From assembly GCA_964526565.1 (NCBI GenBank), contig CAZGMC010000134.1, positions 1 to 7,184 on the forward strand: a DNA stretch of 7,184 bases, read 5' to 3'. The stretch's first letter is position 1. Each line of letters starts with the position of its first letter. Both the position numbers and the translations under genes were made by a program. The notes beneath the pieces are model-generated. The model was not told the DNA's origin and made no database searches. It was given only the letters and a program-made list of their open reading frames with translations. Of the stretch, positions 1 through 5,530 are shown one piece after another. Source of the DNA: CAZGMC01 sp964526565 (GTDB lineage: Bacteria; Pseudomonadota; Alphaproteobacteria; DSM-16000; Inquilinaceae).

Positions 1-45
1 GGTCCGGGGGCAGGTCCGGGGGCAGGTCCGGGGGCAGGTCCGGGG
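1..45. repeat. 12-bp GC-rich tandem repeat at left edge
   Basis: The unit ggtccgggggca occurs three times without mismatch (1-12, 13-24, 25-36), followed by a partial fourth copy of 9 bases ending at 45. The array starts at the first base of the window, so it probably continues to the left. The period is a multiple of three, so it could be read as a four-residue peptide repeat (Gly-Pro-Gly-Ala in one plus frame). No reading frame through it can be tied to a recognisable gene here. Confidence 0.9.
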
Positions 46-96
46 TACGCCGTCGCCGCAGCCGCTGACGGATCATCTCTGGCGGATTGGATCATG

Positions 97-112
97 TCAA
101 TCGTGAGATTGA
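97..112. repeat. Short perfect inverted repeat (possible operator or hairpin)
   Basis: The 6-base arms tcaatc (97-102) and gattga (107-112) are exact reverse complements around the 4-base loop gtga. The site lies in the noncoding stretch downstream of the vapC remnant, in an AT-richer patch. There is no T-run on either side, so an intrinsic terminator is not supported. It could be an operator half of something left of the window, or chance. Confidence 0.25.
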
Positions 113-185
113 TACGGGTCAATTTTCCCAAGACACGTGCGTCGTTGCGGCCGCCCGCATGGCCGGTGCCCAGCACAGATCACGG

Positions 186-434
186 TTACATGTTGCCAAG
201 GAGAGGGATCCGCTCGGCGCGAACTCCTGCCATGAGAGCGCGGTCCAATGTGGCCAAAGGCGCTGCGGCACGGCGAGCCAGCTCAAGAAAGGCGGCGTCA
301 TGGAATGTCAGCCGGTATTGGCGAGCCTAAGCAAAGATGGCGGCTTCGTCAGGCTCCCAGTCATCAGCATGCGGGTGGTCCTCATTGTCGAAGGCCCATA
401 CTGCAGTGACCGAGGCATCCACCACGAACGGCAT
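186..434 (-). pseudogene. vapC: vapC-type PIN-domain toxin remnant, internally deleted, with in-frame amber codon
   Basis: Starting from the ATG at 434-432, the minus strand encodes MPFVVDASVTAVWAFDNEDHPHAD, the usual beginning of a VapC PIN-domain ribonuclease, with the first catalytic Asp in VVDAS. It then jumps to DWEPDEAAIFA and hits TAG at 329-327. The same frame continues after the TAG to TAA at 188-186 and reads as a normal VapC C-terminus: ARQYRLTFHDAAFLELARR, then PLATLDRAL, with the last two conserved Asp residues. Only about 81 residues remain, against roughly 130-140 in the family. The central part, which normally carries the conserved Glu of the WWxEVxN-type segment, is absent. 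The TAG sits where a Leu codon is expected (TTG to TAG is one change). The start is 1 bp after the antitoxin stop, the usual toxin-antitoxin operon arrangement. Family VapC toxins cleave RNA. This copy should be inactive, even with amber read-through. Confidence 0.82.
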
Positions 435-435
435 G

Positions 436-732
436 CTATTTCCGTCCCTCGTCCCGTGCGGACAGGATCTCATCGGGCGTAATACGCCCAAGGGACTTGC
501 GTCGCGCTCGGATGCGATGCATCGCGGCGGCGATGCGCTCCCGGTCGTGCTCATGGGCGGGGACCAGACGGGCAACCGCGCGCCCGTGTTGGGCGATGAC
601 GATGGTCCCGCCGCGCGATACCTCGTCGAGCAGCCGCGGCAGGTCGGCCATGGCTTCGGAGGTCTGCACAGTCTTCGTGGCGATTGGACCGGTCAGGAAC
701 GTTTGAGAGAACGATATGCGCGTCGGATGCAT
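436..732 (-). CDS. Phd/YefM-family (VapB-like) antitoxin
   Basis: This is the antitoxin of a type II toxin-antitoxin pair. Family members bind operator DNA through the N-terminal fold and neutralise the toxin with the C-terminal tail. The recognisable core is KTVQTSEAMADLPRLLDEV, then a Gly-rich turn, then TIVIAQHGRAVARLVP, typical of the prevent-host-death family. It is followed by a charged, Arg-rich C-terminal tail (residues about 60-98). The first in-frame ATG that gives a reasonable length is at 732-730 (98 residues). A GGAGG touches it directly, which is too close for a normal ribosome site. Most relatives start at the residue before KTVQTSEA, but that codon (678-676) is ACG here. The start is therefore uncertain; GTG at 669 is another option. 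The toxin gene 1 bp downstream is broken, so this is an orphan antitoxin that may survive for other reasons or be decaying itself. Confidence 0.72.
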   Translation of the reverse strand: MHPTRISFSQTFLTGPIATKTVQTSEAMADLPRLLDEVSRGGTIVIAQHGRAVARLVPAHEHDRERIAAAMHRIRARRKSLGRITPDEILSARDEGRK

Positions 733-887
733 CCTCCAACCGAAAATCCTTCGGCCGGCCCGCGCGAACGCCGCCGAACCGTCGGCCGGAGGGCCGGTCT
801 TCCGCCCCCTATTCGGCGCCACTCCTGGTACGACTCGGGGCAACAGATCGGGCGGTGGATCGGCTGTCGCCTGTCAAGCGTGAATGT

Positions 888-895
888 GGAGAGGA
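888..895 (+). promoter_or_regulatory. Ribosome binding site fixing the ald start
   Basis: GGAGAGGA lies 7 bases before the ATG at 903. The open frame extends further upstream to an ATG at 684, but that extension overlaps the antitoxin region and has no resemblance to the enzyme family. This site therefore decides the start. I see no clear -35/-10 pair in 733-887, the only space available for the operon promoter. Confidence 0.7.
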
Positions 896-902
896 CCGCG
901 TC

Positions 903-2021
903 ATGCGCATCGGCGTGCCGAAGGAGATCAAGCCCCAGGAGAACCGGGTCGGCCTGGTGCCGGCGGGCGTCCGCGAGCTGACCGCGCGCGGCCACAGCGT
1001 CCTGGTCGAGAGCGGGGCGGCCGCCGGCATCGGCGTGGCCGACGAGGAGTACCGCGCCGCCGGCGCCGTCGTCGTCGACACCGCGGCCGAGGTGTTCGCC
1101 GCCACCGACATGATCGTCAAGGTCAAGGAGCCGCAGCCCCGCGAATGCGCCATGCTGCGCGAGGACCAGGTGCTGTTCACCTTCCTGCACCTGGCGCCCG
1201 ACCCCCTGCAGGCGCGCGGCCTGATGGAGTCCGGCTGCGTCGCCATCGCCTACGAGACCGTCACCAACGCCCGCGGCGGCCTGCCCCTGCTGGCGCCGAT
1301 GAGCGAGGTGGCCGGCCGCATGTCGGTCCAGGTCGGCGCCCGCTTCCTGGAGAAGGCCCAGGGCGGCATCGGCATGCTGCTTGGTCCCGTCACCGGCGTC
1401 GAGCCGGCCGAGGTGGCGATCCTGGGCGGCGGCGTGTCCGGCACCGCCGCGGCCGAGGTCGCGGTCGGCATGGGCGCGCGGGTCACCGTGCTGGAGACGT
1501 CGCTCGACCGGCTGGCCGCGCTGCGCGCCCGCTTCGGCGACCGCCTGACCGGCGTCTACTCGACCGCCGAGACGGTGGAGCGCTACGTCGCCGCCGCCGA
1601 CCTGATTGTCGGCGCGGTGCTGCTGCCCGGCGCGGCGGCGCCGAAGCTGGTGTCGCGCGAGATCCTGGAGGCCAAGCGGCCCGGCTCGGTCATGGTCGAC
1701 GTCGCCATCGACCAGGGCGGCTGCTTTGAGACGAGCCGGCCGACCACCCACGCCGAGCCGGTCTACACGGTGGACGGCGTCGTGCACTACTGCGTCACCA
1801 ACATGCCCGGCGCGGTGCCGCGCACCTCGACCTACGCGCTGAACTACGCCGTGCTGCCGTTCGTGCTGCGGCTGGCCGACCGGGGCTGGCGGCGGGCGCT
1901 GGCCGAGGACGCTCATCTGCGCGCCGGCCTCAACGTGCTGCACGGCCGCATCGCCCACACCGCCGTGGCCGAGGCGCTCGGCTGCGACCTGGTCCCCGCC
2001 ATCGAGGAGCTGGCCGCATGA
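903..2021 (+). CDS. ald: Alanine dehydrogenase, NAD-dependent
   Basis: The enzyme catalyses reversible oxidative deamination of L-alanine: alanine + NAD+ + H2O gives pyruvate + NH4+ + NADH. It is cytosolic. The 372-residue length is normal for the family. The N-terminus MRIGVPKEIKPQENRVGLVP is the family signature. Substrate residues known from characterised alanine dehydrogenases fall at the expected numbers: Arg15, Lys75 (VKVKEPQ), His96 (TFLHLAPD) and Asp270 (VDVAIDQGG). The Rossmann dinucleotide loop is LGGGVSG at 174-180. The C-terminal family motif CVTNMPGAVPRTST is at 297-310. The start is the ATG with a good ribosome site 7 bases upstream. Its stop overlaps the start of the next gene as ATGA, so the two are likely translationally coupled. 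In this operon it most plausibly recycles alanine made by the downstream pyruvate-dependent aminotransferase. Lys-based NAD(P) transhydrogenase alpha subunits share the fold, but length and motifs favour Ald. Confidence 0.96.
   Translation: MRIGVPKEIKPQENRVGLVPAGVRELTARGHSVLVESGAAAGIGVADEEYRAAGAVVVDTAAEVFAATDMIVKVKEPQPRECAMLREDQVLFTFLHLAPDPLQARGLMESGCVAIAYETVTNARGGLPLLAPMSEVAGRMSVQVGARFLEKAQGGIGMLLGPVTGVEPAEVAILGGGVSGTAAAEVAVGMGARVTVLETSLDRLAALRARFGDRLTGVYSTAETVERYVAAADLIVGAVLLPGAAAPKLVSREILEAKRPGSVMVDVAIDQGGCFETSRPTTHAEPVYTVDGVVHYCVTNMPGAVPRTSTYALNYAVLPFVLRLADRGWRRALAEDAHLRAGLNVLHGRIAHTAVAEALGCDLVPAIEELAA
2018..2021 (+). other. ATGA start/stop overlap (translational coupling of ald and the aldehyde dehydrogenase)
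   Basis: The ATG of the aldehyde dehydrogenase (2018-2020) shares two bases with the TGA stop of ald (2019-2021). No strong Shine-Dalgarno sequence is seen for the second gene; only GAGGAGC at 2004-2010, inside the end of ald, could serve. Termination-reinitiation coupling is therefore likely, and the pair should be made together. Confidence 0.8.
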
Positions 2022-3529
2022 AGACCGCGACCCTGCGCAAGGCCGACAGCGGCGGCGCCCCGCCGCCGCTGGCCGACCCCGGCCTGTTCCGCGAGCAGGC
2101 CTTCGTCGACGGCTCCTGGACCGGCGCCCCGGACGGCACCCCGGACGGCGCCACCGTCGAGGTCACCGACCCGGCCACCGGTGCCCTGGTCGGCACCGTG
2201 CCGGCCCTCGGCGCCGCCGACACCGAGCGCGCCATCGCCGCCGCCGCTCGCGCTTGGCCGGCGTGGCGGGCGCTCCTTGCCAAGGAGCGAGCCGCCGTGC
2301 TGCGGCGCTGGGCGGCGCTGATGACCGACAACCGCGAGGACCTGGCGGTCATCATGACCGTCGAGCAGGGCAAGCCCCTGGCGGAGTCGCGCGGCGAGAT
2401 CGACTACGCCGCCTCGTTCCTCGACTGGTTCGCCGAGGAGGCGGTGCGCATGAACGGCGACACCATGCCGACGCACCTGCCCGGCCGCCGGCTGATGGTG
2501 GTGCGCGAGCCGGTCGGCGTCACCGCCGCGATCACGCCGTGGAACTTCCCGTCGGCGATGATCACCCGCAAGGCCGGCGCGGCGCTGGCCGCCGGCTGCC
2601 CGATGATCGTGCGCCCGGCCTCGGAAACGCCGTACTCGGCGCTGGCCCTGGCCGAGCTGGCCGACCGCGCCGGCGTGCCGGCCGGCGTGTTCCAGGTGCT
2701 GACCGGCTCCTCGCGGATCATCGGCCGGGCGCTGACCGACAGCCCGGTGGTGCGCAAGGTCACGTTCACGGGCTCGACCGAGGTCGGCCGCCTGCTGCTG
2801 GCGCAGTCGGCGGACACGGTCAAGAAGGTGTCGATGGAGCTGGGCGGCCACGCGCCGTTCCTGGTGTTCGACGACGCCAACCTGGACAAGGCGGTCAAGG
2901 AGGCGATCAATGCCAAGTTCCAGACCACCGGGCAGGACTGCCTGGCCGCCAACCGCATCCTGGTGCAGGACACGGTCTACGACGCCTTCGCCGCCCGCTT
3001 CGCCGCCGCGGCCCGCGCGCTCAAGGTCGGCAACGGGCTGGAGCCGGGCGTCGAGCAGGGCCCGCTGATGAACCGCGGCGCGGTCGACAAGTGCCGGGCG
3101 CACGTCACCGACGCCGTGGCCAAGGGCGCGGTGGTGCTGGCCGGCGGCGGGCGGCACGCGCTGGGCGGGCTGTTCTTCGCGCCGACGGTGCTGGGCGACG
3201 TGACGCCGCAGATGGCCATCTTCCACGAGGAGACGTTCGGCCCGGTGGCGCCGCTGGTCCGGTTCCGCGACGAGGCCGAGGCGATCCGGCTCGCCAACGA
3301 CTCGATCTACGGGCTGGCCTCGTACGTCATGAGCCGCGACCTGGGCCGCGTGTTCCGCGTTGGCGAGGCGCTGGAGTACGGCATGGTCGGCATCAACACG
3401 TCCAGGATCACCGGCCCGCCGATCCCGTTCGGCGGCGTCAAGCAGTCCGGCCTGGGCCGCGAGGGTTCGCGCCATGGCCTGGACGACTACACCGAGCTCA
3501 AATATCTCTGCCTCGGCATCGACGACTGA
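2018..3529 (+). CDS. NAD(P)-dependent aldehyde dehydrogenase, succinate-semialdehyde dehydrogenase-like
   Basis: This ALDH-superfamily enzyme oxidises a semialdehyde to the acid with NAD(P)+. Its 503 residues compare with about 480-490 in GabD; the extra length is an Ala/Pro-rich N-terminal tail of about 25 residues. Visible motifs are PWNFP at 174-178 (oxyanion-hole Asn176), the cofactor loop FTGSTEVG at 250-257, the general base Glu274 in MELGGHAP, the nucleophile Cys308 in GQDCLAANR, and EETFGPV at 404-410. The C-terminal block PFGGVKQSGLGREGSRHG leads to YTELKYLCLG, which matches GabD-type enzymes best. Two oddities: the residue before PASETP, normally the cofactor-binding Lys of the KPA/S-E motif, is Arg199; and the second Cys two residues after the nucleophile in many GabD proteins is Ala310. 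Start: the ATG inside ATGA overlaps the ald stop. The substrate is open: succinate semialdehyde, malonate semialdehyde, sulfoacetaldehyde or an aminoaldehyde all fit the context. Confidence 0.9.
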   Translation: MKTATLRKADSGGAPPPLADPGLFREQAFVDGSWTGAPDGTPDGATVEVTDPATGALVGTVPALGAADTERAIAAAARAWPAWRALLAKERAAVLRRWAALMTDNREDLAVIMTVEQGKPLAESRGEIDYAASFLDWFAEEAVRMNGDTMPTHLPGRRLMVVREPVGVTAAITPWNFPSAMITRKAGAALAAGCPMIVRPASETPYSALALAELADRAGVPAGVFQVLTGSSRIIGRALTDSPVVRKVTFTGSTEVGRLLLAQSADTVKKVSMELGGHAPFLVFDDANLDKAVKEAINAKFQTTGQDCLAANRILVQDTVYDAFAARFAAAARALKVGNGLEPGVEQGPLMNRGAVDKCRAHVTDAVAKGAVVLAGGGRHALGGLFFAPTVLGDVTPQMAIFHEETFGPVAPLVRFRDEAEAIRLANDSIYGLASYVMSRDLGRVFRVGEALEYGMVGINTSRITGPPIPFGGVKQSGLGREGSRHGLDDYTELKYLCLGIDD

Positions 3530-3538
3530 ACGACCGGC

Positions 3539-3552
3539 AGGGAGGAAAGGGG
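3539..3552 (+). promoter_or_regulatory. Purine-rich ribosome binding region before a GTG start
   Basis: The 30-base gap between the aldehyde dehydrogenase and aminotransferase genes carries a long purine run (GGGAGGAAAGGGGA, 3539-3552). The last AGGGG is followed by 8 bases and then GTG at 3560. This supports GTG as the start. The first ATG in frame is at 3599, also preceded by GGAGG, and would shorten the protein by 13 residues. Confidence 0.6.
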
Positions 3553-3559
3553 ACCACCA

Positions 3560-4978
3560 GTGGACATCCACGCAAGCCACAACCTGAGCCTGGAGGAGAT
3601 GGACCGGCAGGCCGTGCTCCATCCCTTCACGCACCTGAAGGACCATGCCAGCGGCCGGCTGGGCACGCCGCGCATCATCGACGGCGGCCACGGCATCTAT
3701 GTCCGCGACCACGGCGGCCGCGAGGTGATCGACGGCTTCTCCGGGCTGTACTGCGTCAATGTCGGCTACGGCCGCGAGGAGATGGCCCGCGCCATCTACG
3801 AGCAGGCGCAGAAGCTGGCCTATTACCACGCCTATGTCGGGCACTCGAACGAGCCGGCGATCCGGCTGTCGGACCGGCTGGTGCGCATGGCCCCGGCCGG
3901 CATGAGCAAGGTGTTCTACGGCCTGTCCGGGTCCGACGCCAACGAGACCCAGATCAAGATCGCCTGGTACTACAACAACGTCCTGGGCCGGCCGCAGAAG
4001 AAGAAGCTGATCGCCCGCCAGCGCGGCTATCACGGCGCCACCATCATGTCGGGCAGCCTGACCGGCCTGCCGTTCTACCACACCGCGTTCGACATCCCGG
4101 TGCGCGCGGTGCTGCACACCACGGCGCCGCACTACTACTGGGGCAGCCACTCGGGGGAGAGCGAGGTCGACTTCTCCGCCCGCTGCGCCCGCGAGTTGGA
4201 GCAGCTGATCGTGGAGGAGGGGCCGGAGACGGTGGCGGCGTTCTTCGCCGAGCCGGTGCTGGGCACGGGCGGCATCATCCCGCCGCCCGAGGGCTACTGG
4301 CCGGCCATCCAGGCGGTGCTGCGCAAGTACGACGTGTTGCTGGTCGCCGACGAGGTGGTGTGCGGCTTCGGCCGCGTCGGCGCGCCGTTCGGGTCGATGC
4401 TGTACGGCATCGAGCCGGACCTGATCACCGTGGCCAAGGGCCTGACCAGCGCGTATGTGCCGCTGTCGGCGGCGATCGTCGGCGACAAGGTGTGGACGGT
4501 GCTGGAGCAGGGCTCCGACACGTACGGGGTGTTCTCGCACGGCTACACGTACACCGCCCACCCGCTGGGCGCGGCGGCGGCGCTGGCCAATCTGGACATC
4601 GTGGAGCGCGAGGACCTGGGCGGCAATGCCCGCGACACCGGCGCCTACCTGCTGGCCCGCCTGCGCGAGACGTTCGGCGACCATCCGCTGGTCGGCGAGG
4701 TGCGCGGCATCGGCCTGCTGGCGGCGCTGGAGTTCGTCGCCGACCGCGGGTCCAAGGCGCGGTTCGACCCGGCGCTGAAGGTCGGCGCGCGCATCTCGGC
4801 CGCCGCCCTGGAGGAGGGCCTGATTGCCCGCGCCCTGCCGCACGGCGACATCCTGGGCTTCGCCCCGCCGCTGGTCATCACCCGCGCCGAGGTCGACGCC
4901 CTGGTCGAGCGGACGGAGCGTGCCGTCGCCCAGGTCACCGACGCCCTGACCCGCGAAGGCCGGCTGGCGGCGGAGTGA
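3560..4978 (+). CDS. Class III pyridoxal-phosphate omega-aminotransferase (probably pyruvate-dependent)
   Basis: This fold-type I transaminase moves an amino group from an omega-amine or omega-amino acid to a keto acceptor, in this family usually pyruvate. It has 472 residues, a normal length. Visible features: SGLYCVNVGYG at 61-71 (active-site entrance, with Tyr64 where many amine:pyruvate transaminases have Trp); the phosphate loop GLSGSDANET at 121-130; the cofactor-stacking Tyr157 in RGYHG; Glu231 in FAEPV; Asp264 in VADEVV, which pairs with the pyridine nitrogen; Schiff-base Lys293 in TVAKGLTS; and HGYTYTAHPLG at 328-337. Arg424 in LIARALPHGD lies where the flexible carboxylate-binding Arg of amine:pyruvate transaminases sits, so both carboxylated and plain amines are possible. 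It is the third gene of the ald operon; Ald would remove the alanine product. Candidate substrates are GABA, beta-alanine, taurine, hypotaurine or diamines. Homology alone does not decide. Confidence 0.92.
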   Translation: MDIHASHNLSLEEMDRQAVLHPFTHLKDHASGRLGTPRIIDGGHGIYVRDHGGREVIDGFSGLYCVNVGYGREEMARAIYEQAQKLAYYHAYVGHSNEPAIRLSDRLVRMAPAGMSKVFYGLSGSDANETQIKIAWYYNNVLGRPQKKKLIARQRGYHGATIMSGSLTGLPFYHTAFDIPVRAVLHTTAPHYYWGSHSGESEVDFSARCARELEQLIVEEGPETVAAFFAEPVLGTGGIIPPPEGYWPAIQAVLRKYDVLLVADEVVCGFGRVGAPFGSMLYGIEPDLITVAKGLTSAYVPLSAAIVGDKVWTVLEQGSDTYGVFSHGYTYTAHPLGAAAALANLDIVEREDLGGNARDTGAYLLARLRETFGDHPLVGEVRGIGLLAALEFVADRGSKARFDPALKVGARISAAALEEGLIARALPHGDILGFAPPLVITRAEVDALVERTERAVAQVTDALTREGRLAAE

Positions 4979-4981
4979 GCC

Positions 4982-4997
4982 GGGCGGCGCGCCGCCC
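4982..4997. terminator. Perfect GC palindrome after the operon, possible terminator
   Basis: The 16 bases gggcggcgcgccgccc form an exact palindrome starting 3 bases after the aminotransferase stop. Folded in RNA, this gives a 6-bp all-GC stem with a CGCG loop. There is no U-tract on either strand, so it is not a textbook intrinsic terminator. It sits between convergent genes, where a bidirectional stop would be expected. Confidence 0.45.
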
Positions 4998-5031
4998 TGC
5001 TCATGTCCTCGCGCCGTCCGGACCCCGCCGT

Positions 5032-5065
5032 CCTTCCGGGCCACCCTGTCCCTTCCGGGTCACCC
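5032..5065. repeat. Direct repeat of 15 bp in the convergent intergenic region
   Basis: ccttccgggccaccc (5032-5046) and ccttccgggtcaccc (5051-5065) differ at one position and are separated by 4 bases. The second copy overlaps the left end of the inverted-repeat element described next, suggesting partial duplication of a repeat boundary. Confidence 0.7.
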
Positions 5066-5163
5066 CCGCGTCAGCGGCAGCGGCGGGGGTGTCTCGCTAA
5101 GGTAGAGCAGGCTGCCGCAGTGCGCACGTTCCCCGCCAGACCCCCACTTGCGCGGGGATGACC
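5058..5163. repeat. About 106-bp intergenic element with imperfect terminal inverted repeats (REP/BIME- or MITE-like)
   Basis: The left end ggtcacccccgcg (5058-5070) and the reverse complement of the right end (5151-5163, read as ggtcatccccgcg) match at 12 of 13 positions. Inside the left end there is a second, perfect 9-bp stem, CACCCCCGC (5061-5069) with GCGGGGGTG (5083-5091). A C-rich/G-rich half-palindrome (5141-5157) abuts the right end. The interior contains no plausible gene. The pattern of two outward-facing GC palindromes around a linker resembles repeated intergenic palindromes of GC-rich alphaproteobacteria. Whether other copies exist cannot be seen in one window. Confidence 0.5.
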
Positions 5164-5205
5164 ATTTCCGGCAGGCGCCGCCGTCCCCTGCGGGGCGCAA
5201 GGCGC

Positions 5206-5391
5206 TCACGCCGCGGCGGTGCGTCTGTCGTTCGGGTCCGGGGTCAGGTAGTCGGCAGCCAGGTCGGCGGAGAGGGCGGTGTGGCCGCAGTCGGGGCATT
5301 CGACACTGGGGCCCAGGGTTCGCACCGCGAACAGGGCGCCGCAGTCGCAGCGGATGCGGTAGACCTTGGTGAGCCTGGCTTCGATCTTCAT
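5206..5391 (-). CDS. Small zinc-ribbon protein of unknown function
   Basis: This 61-residue protein has one clear feature: a four-cysteine metal site made of Cys15 and Cys17 (RCDCG) and Cys32 and Cys35 (CPDCG), with 14 residues between the knuckles. That is the usual layout of a minimal zinc ribbon. Flanking segments are a basic N-terminus (MKIEARLTKVYRIRC) and a polar, Ala/Asp-rich tail. There is no signal peptide or membrane segment. I chose the ATG at 5391 because AGGGG stands 7 bases before it; an ATG at 5406 would add five residues without a comparable site. It lies downstream of the DUF29 gene on the same strand, 139 bp away, and faces the aminotransferase gene. I do not recognise the family. 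Nucleic-acid binding or a structural role are both possible; Cys spacing and codon use support a real gene. Confidence 0.72.
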   Translation of the reverse strand: MKIEARLTKVYRIRCDCGALFAVRTLGPSVECPDCGHTALSADLAADYLTPDPNDRRTAAA

Positions 5392-5530
5392 GGCGGCACC
5401 CCTCATCGGCTCGCTCTGACATGGGCATGATGACGGGAATGTGAAGCCGTGCCGCGGCGATCCGGCCCAGGGCCATTGCGGCGATGTGCAGGCCGCGACG
5501 GTGCGCGTACCAGGACCGCACCGGCCACGG

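Noticed and set aside
1..45. CRISPR array
   Set aside because: The 12-bp units are directly adjacent with no spacers.
87..482. Plus-strand open frame over the toxin remnant
   Set aside because: No recognisable motif; the minus strand of the same DNA has clear PIN-domain signatures.
855..877. Minus-strand TTGACA at 877-872 as a promoter for the antitoxin
   Set aside because: No acceptable -10 hexamer is found at 16-19 bases spacing; the following sequence is GC-rich.
684..902. N-terminal extension of ald from an upstream ATG
   Set aside because: The extra 73 residues have no family similarity, overlap the antitoxin region on the other strand, and are preceded by no ribosome site. The ATG at 903 has a good one and gives correct residue numbering for Arg15, Lys75, His96 and Asp270.
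693..1958. 421-codon minus-strand frame opposite ald
   Set aside because: Composition is Gly/Ala/Arg/His/Gln-rich without any motif, fully antisense to a well-supported enzyme.
1913..5044. 1043-codon open frame on the minus strand
   Set aside because: It is antisense to ald end, the aldehyde dehydrogenase and the aminotransferase. Its translation is a low-complexity Arg/Ala/Gly/His/Gln-rich run, typical of an antisense frame in GC-rich DNA with few stop codons.
2254..5100. 948-codon open frame on the plus strand
   Set aside because: It is an out-of-frame reading of the aldehyde dehydrogenase and aminotransferase genes, dominated by Arg/Gly/Ala/Pro, and it runs across two genuine genes and their gap.
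5060..5521. 153-codon minus-strand frame spanning the zinc-ribbon gene and the inverted-repeat element
   Set aside because: It is an alternative frame of the zinc-ribbon gene. It reads through the palindromic noncoding element and lacks a ribosome site or motif.
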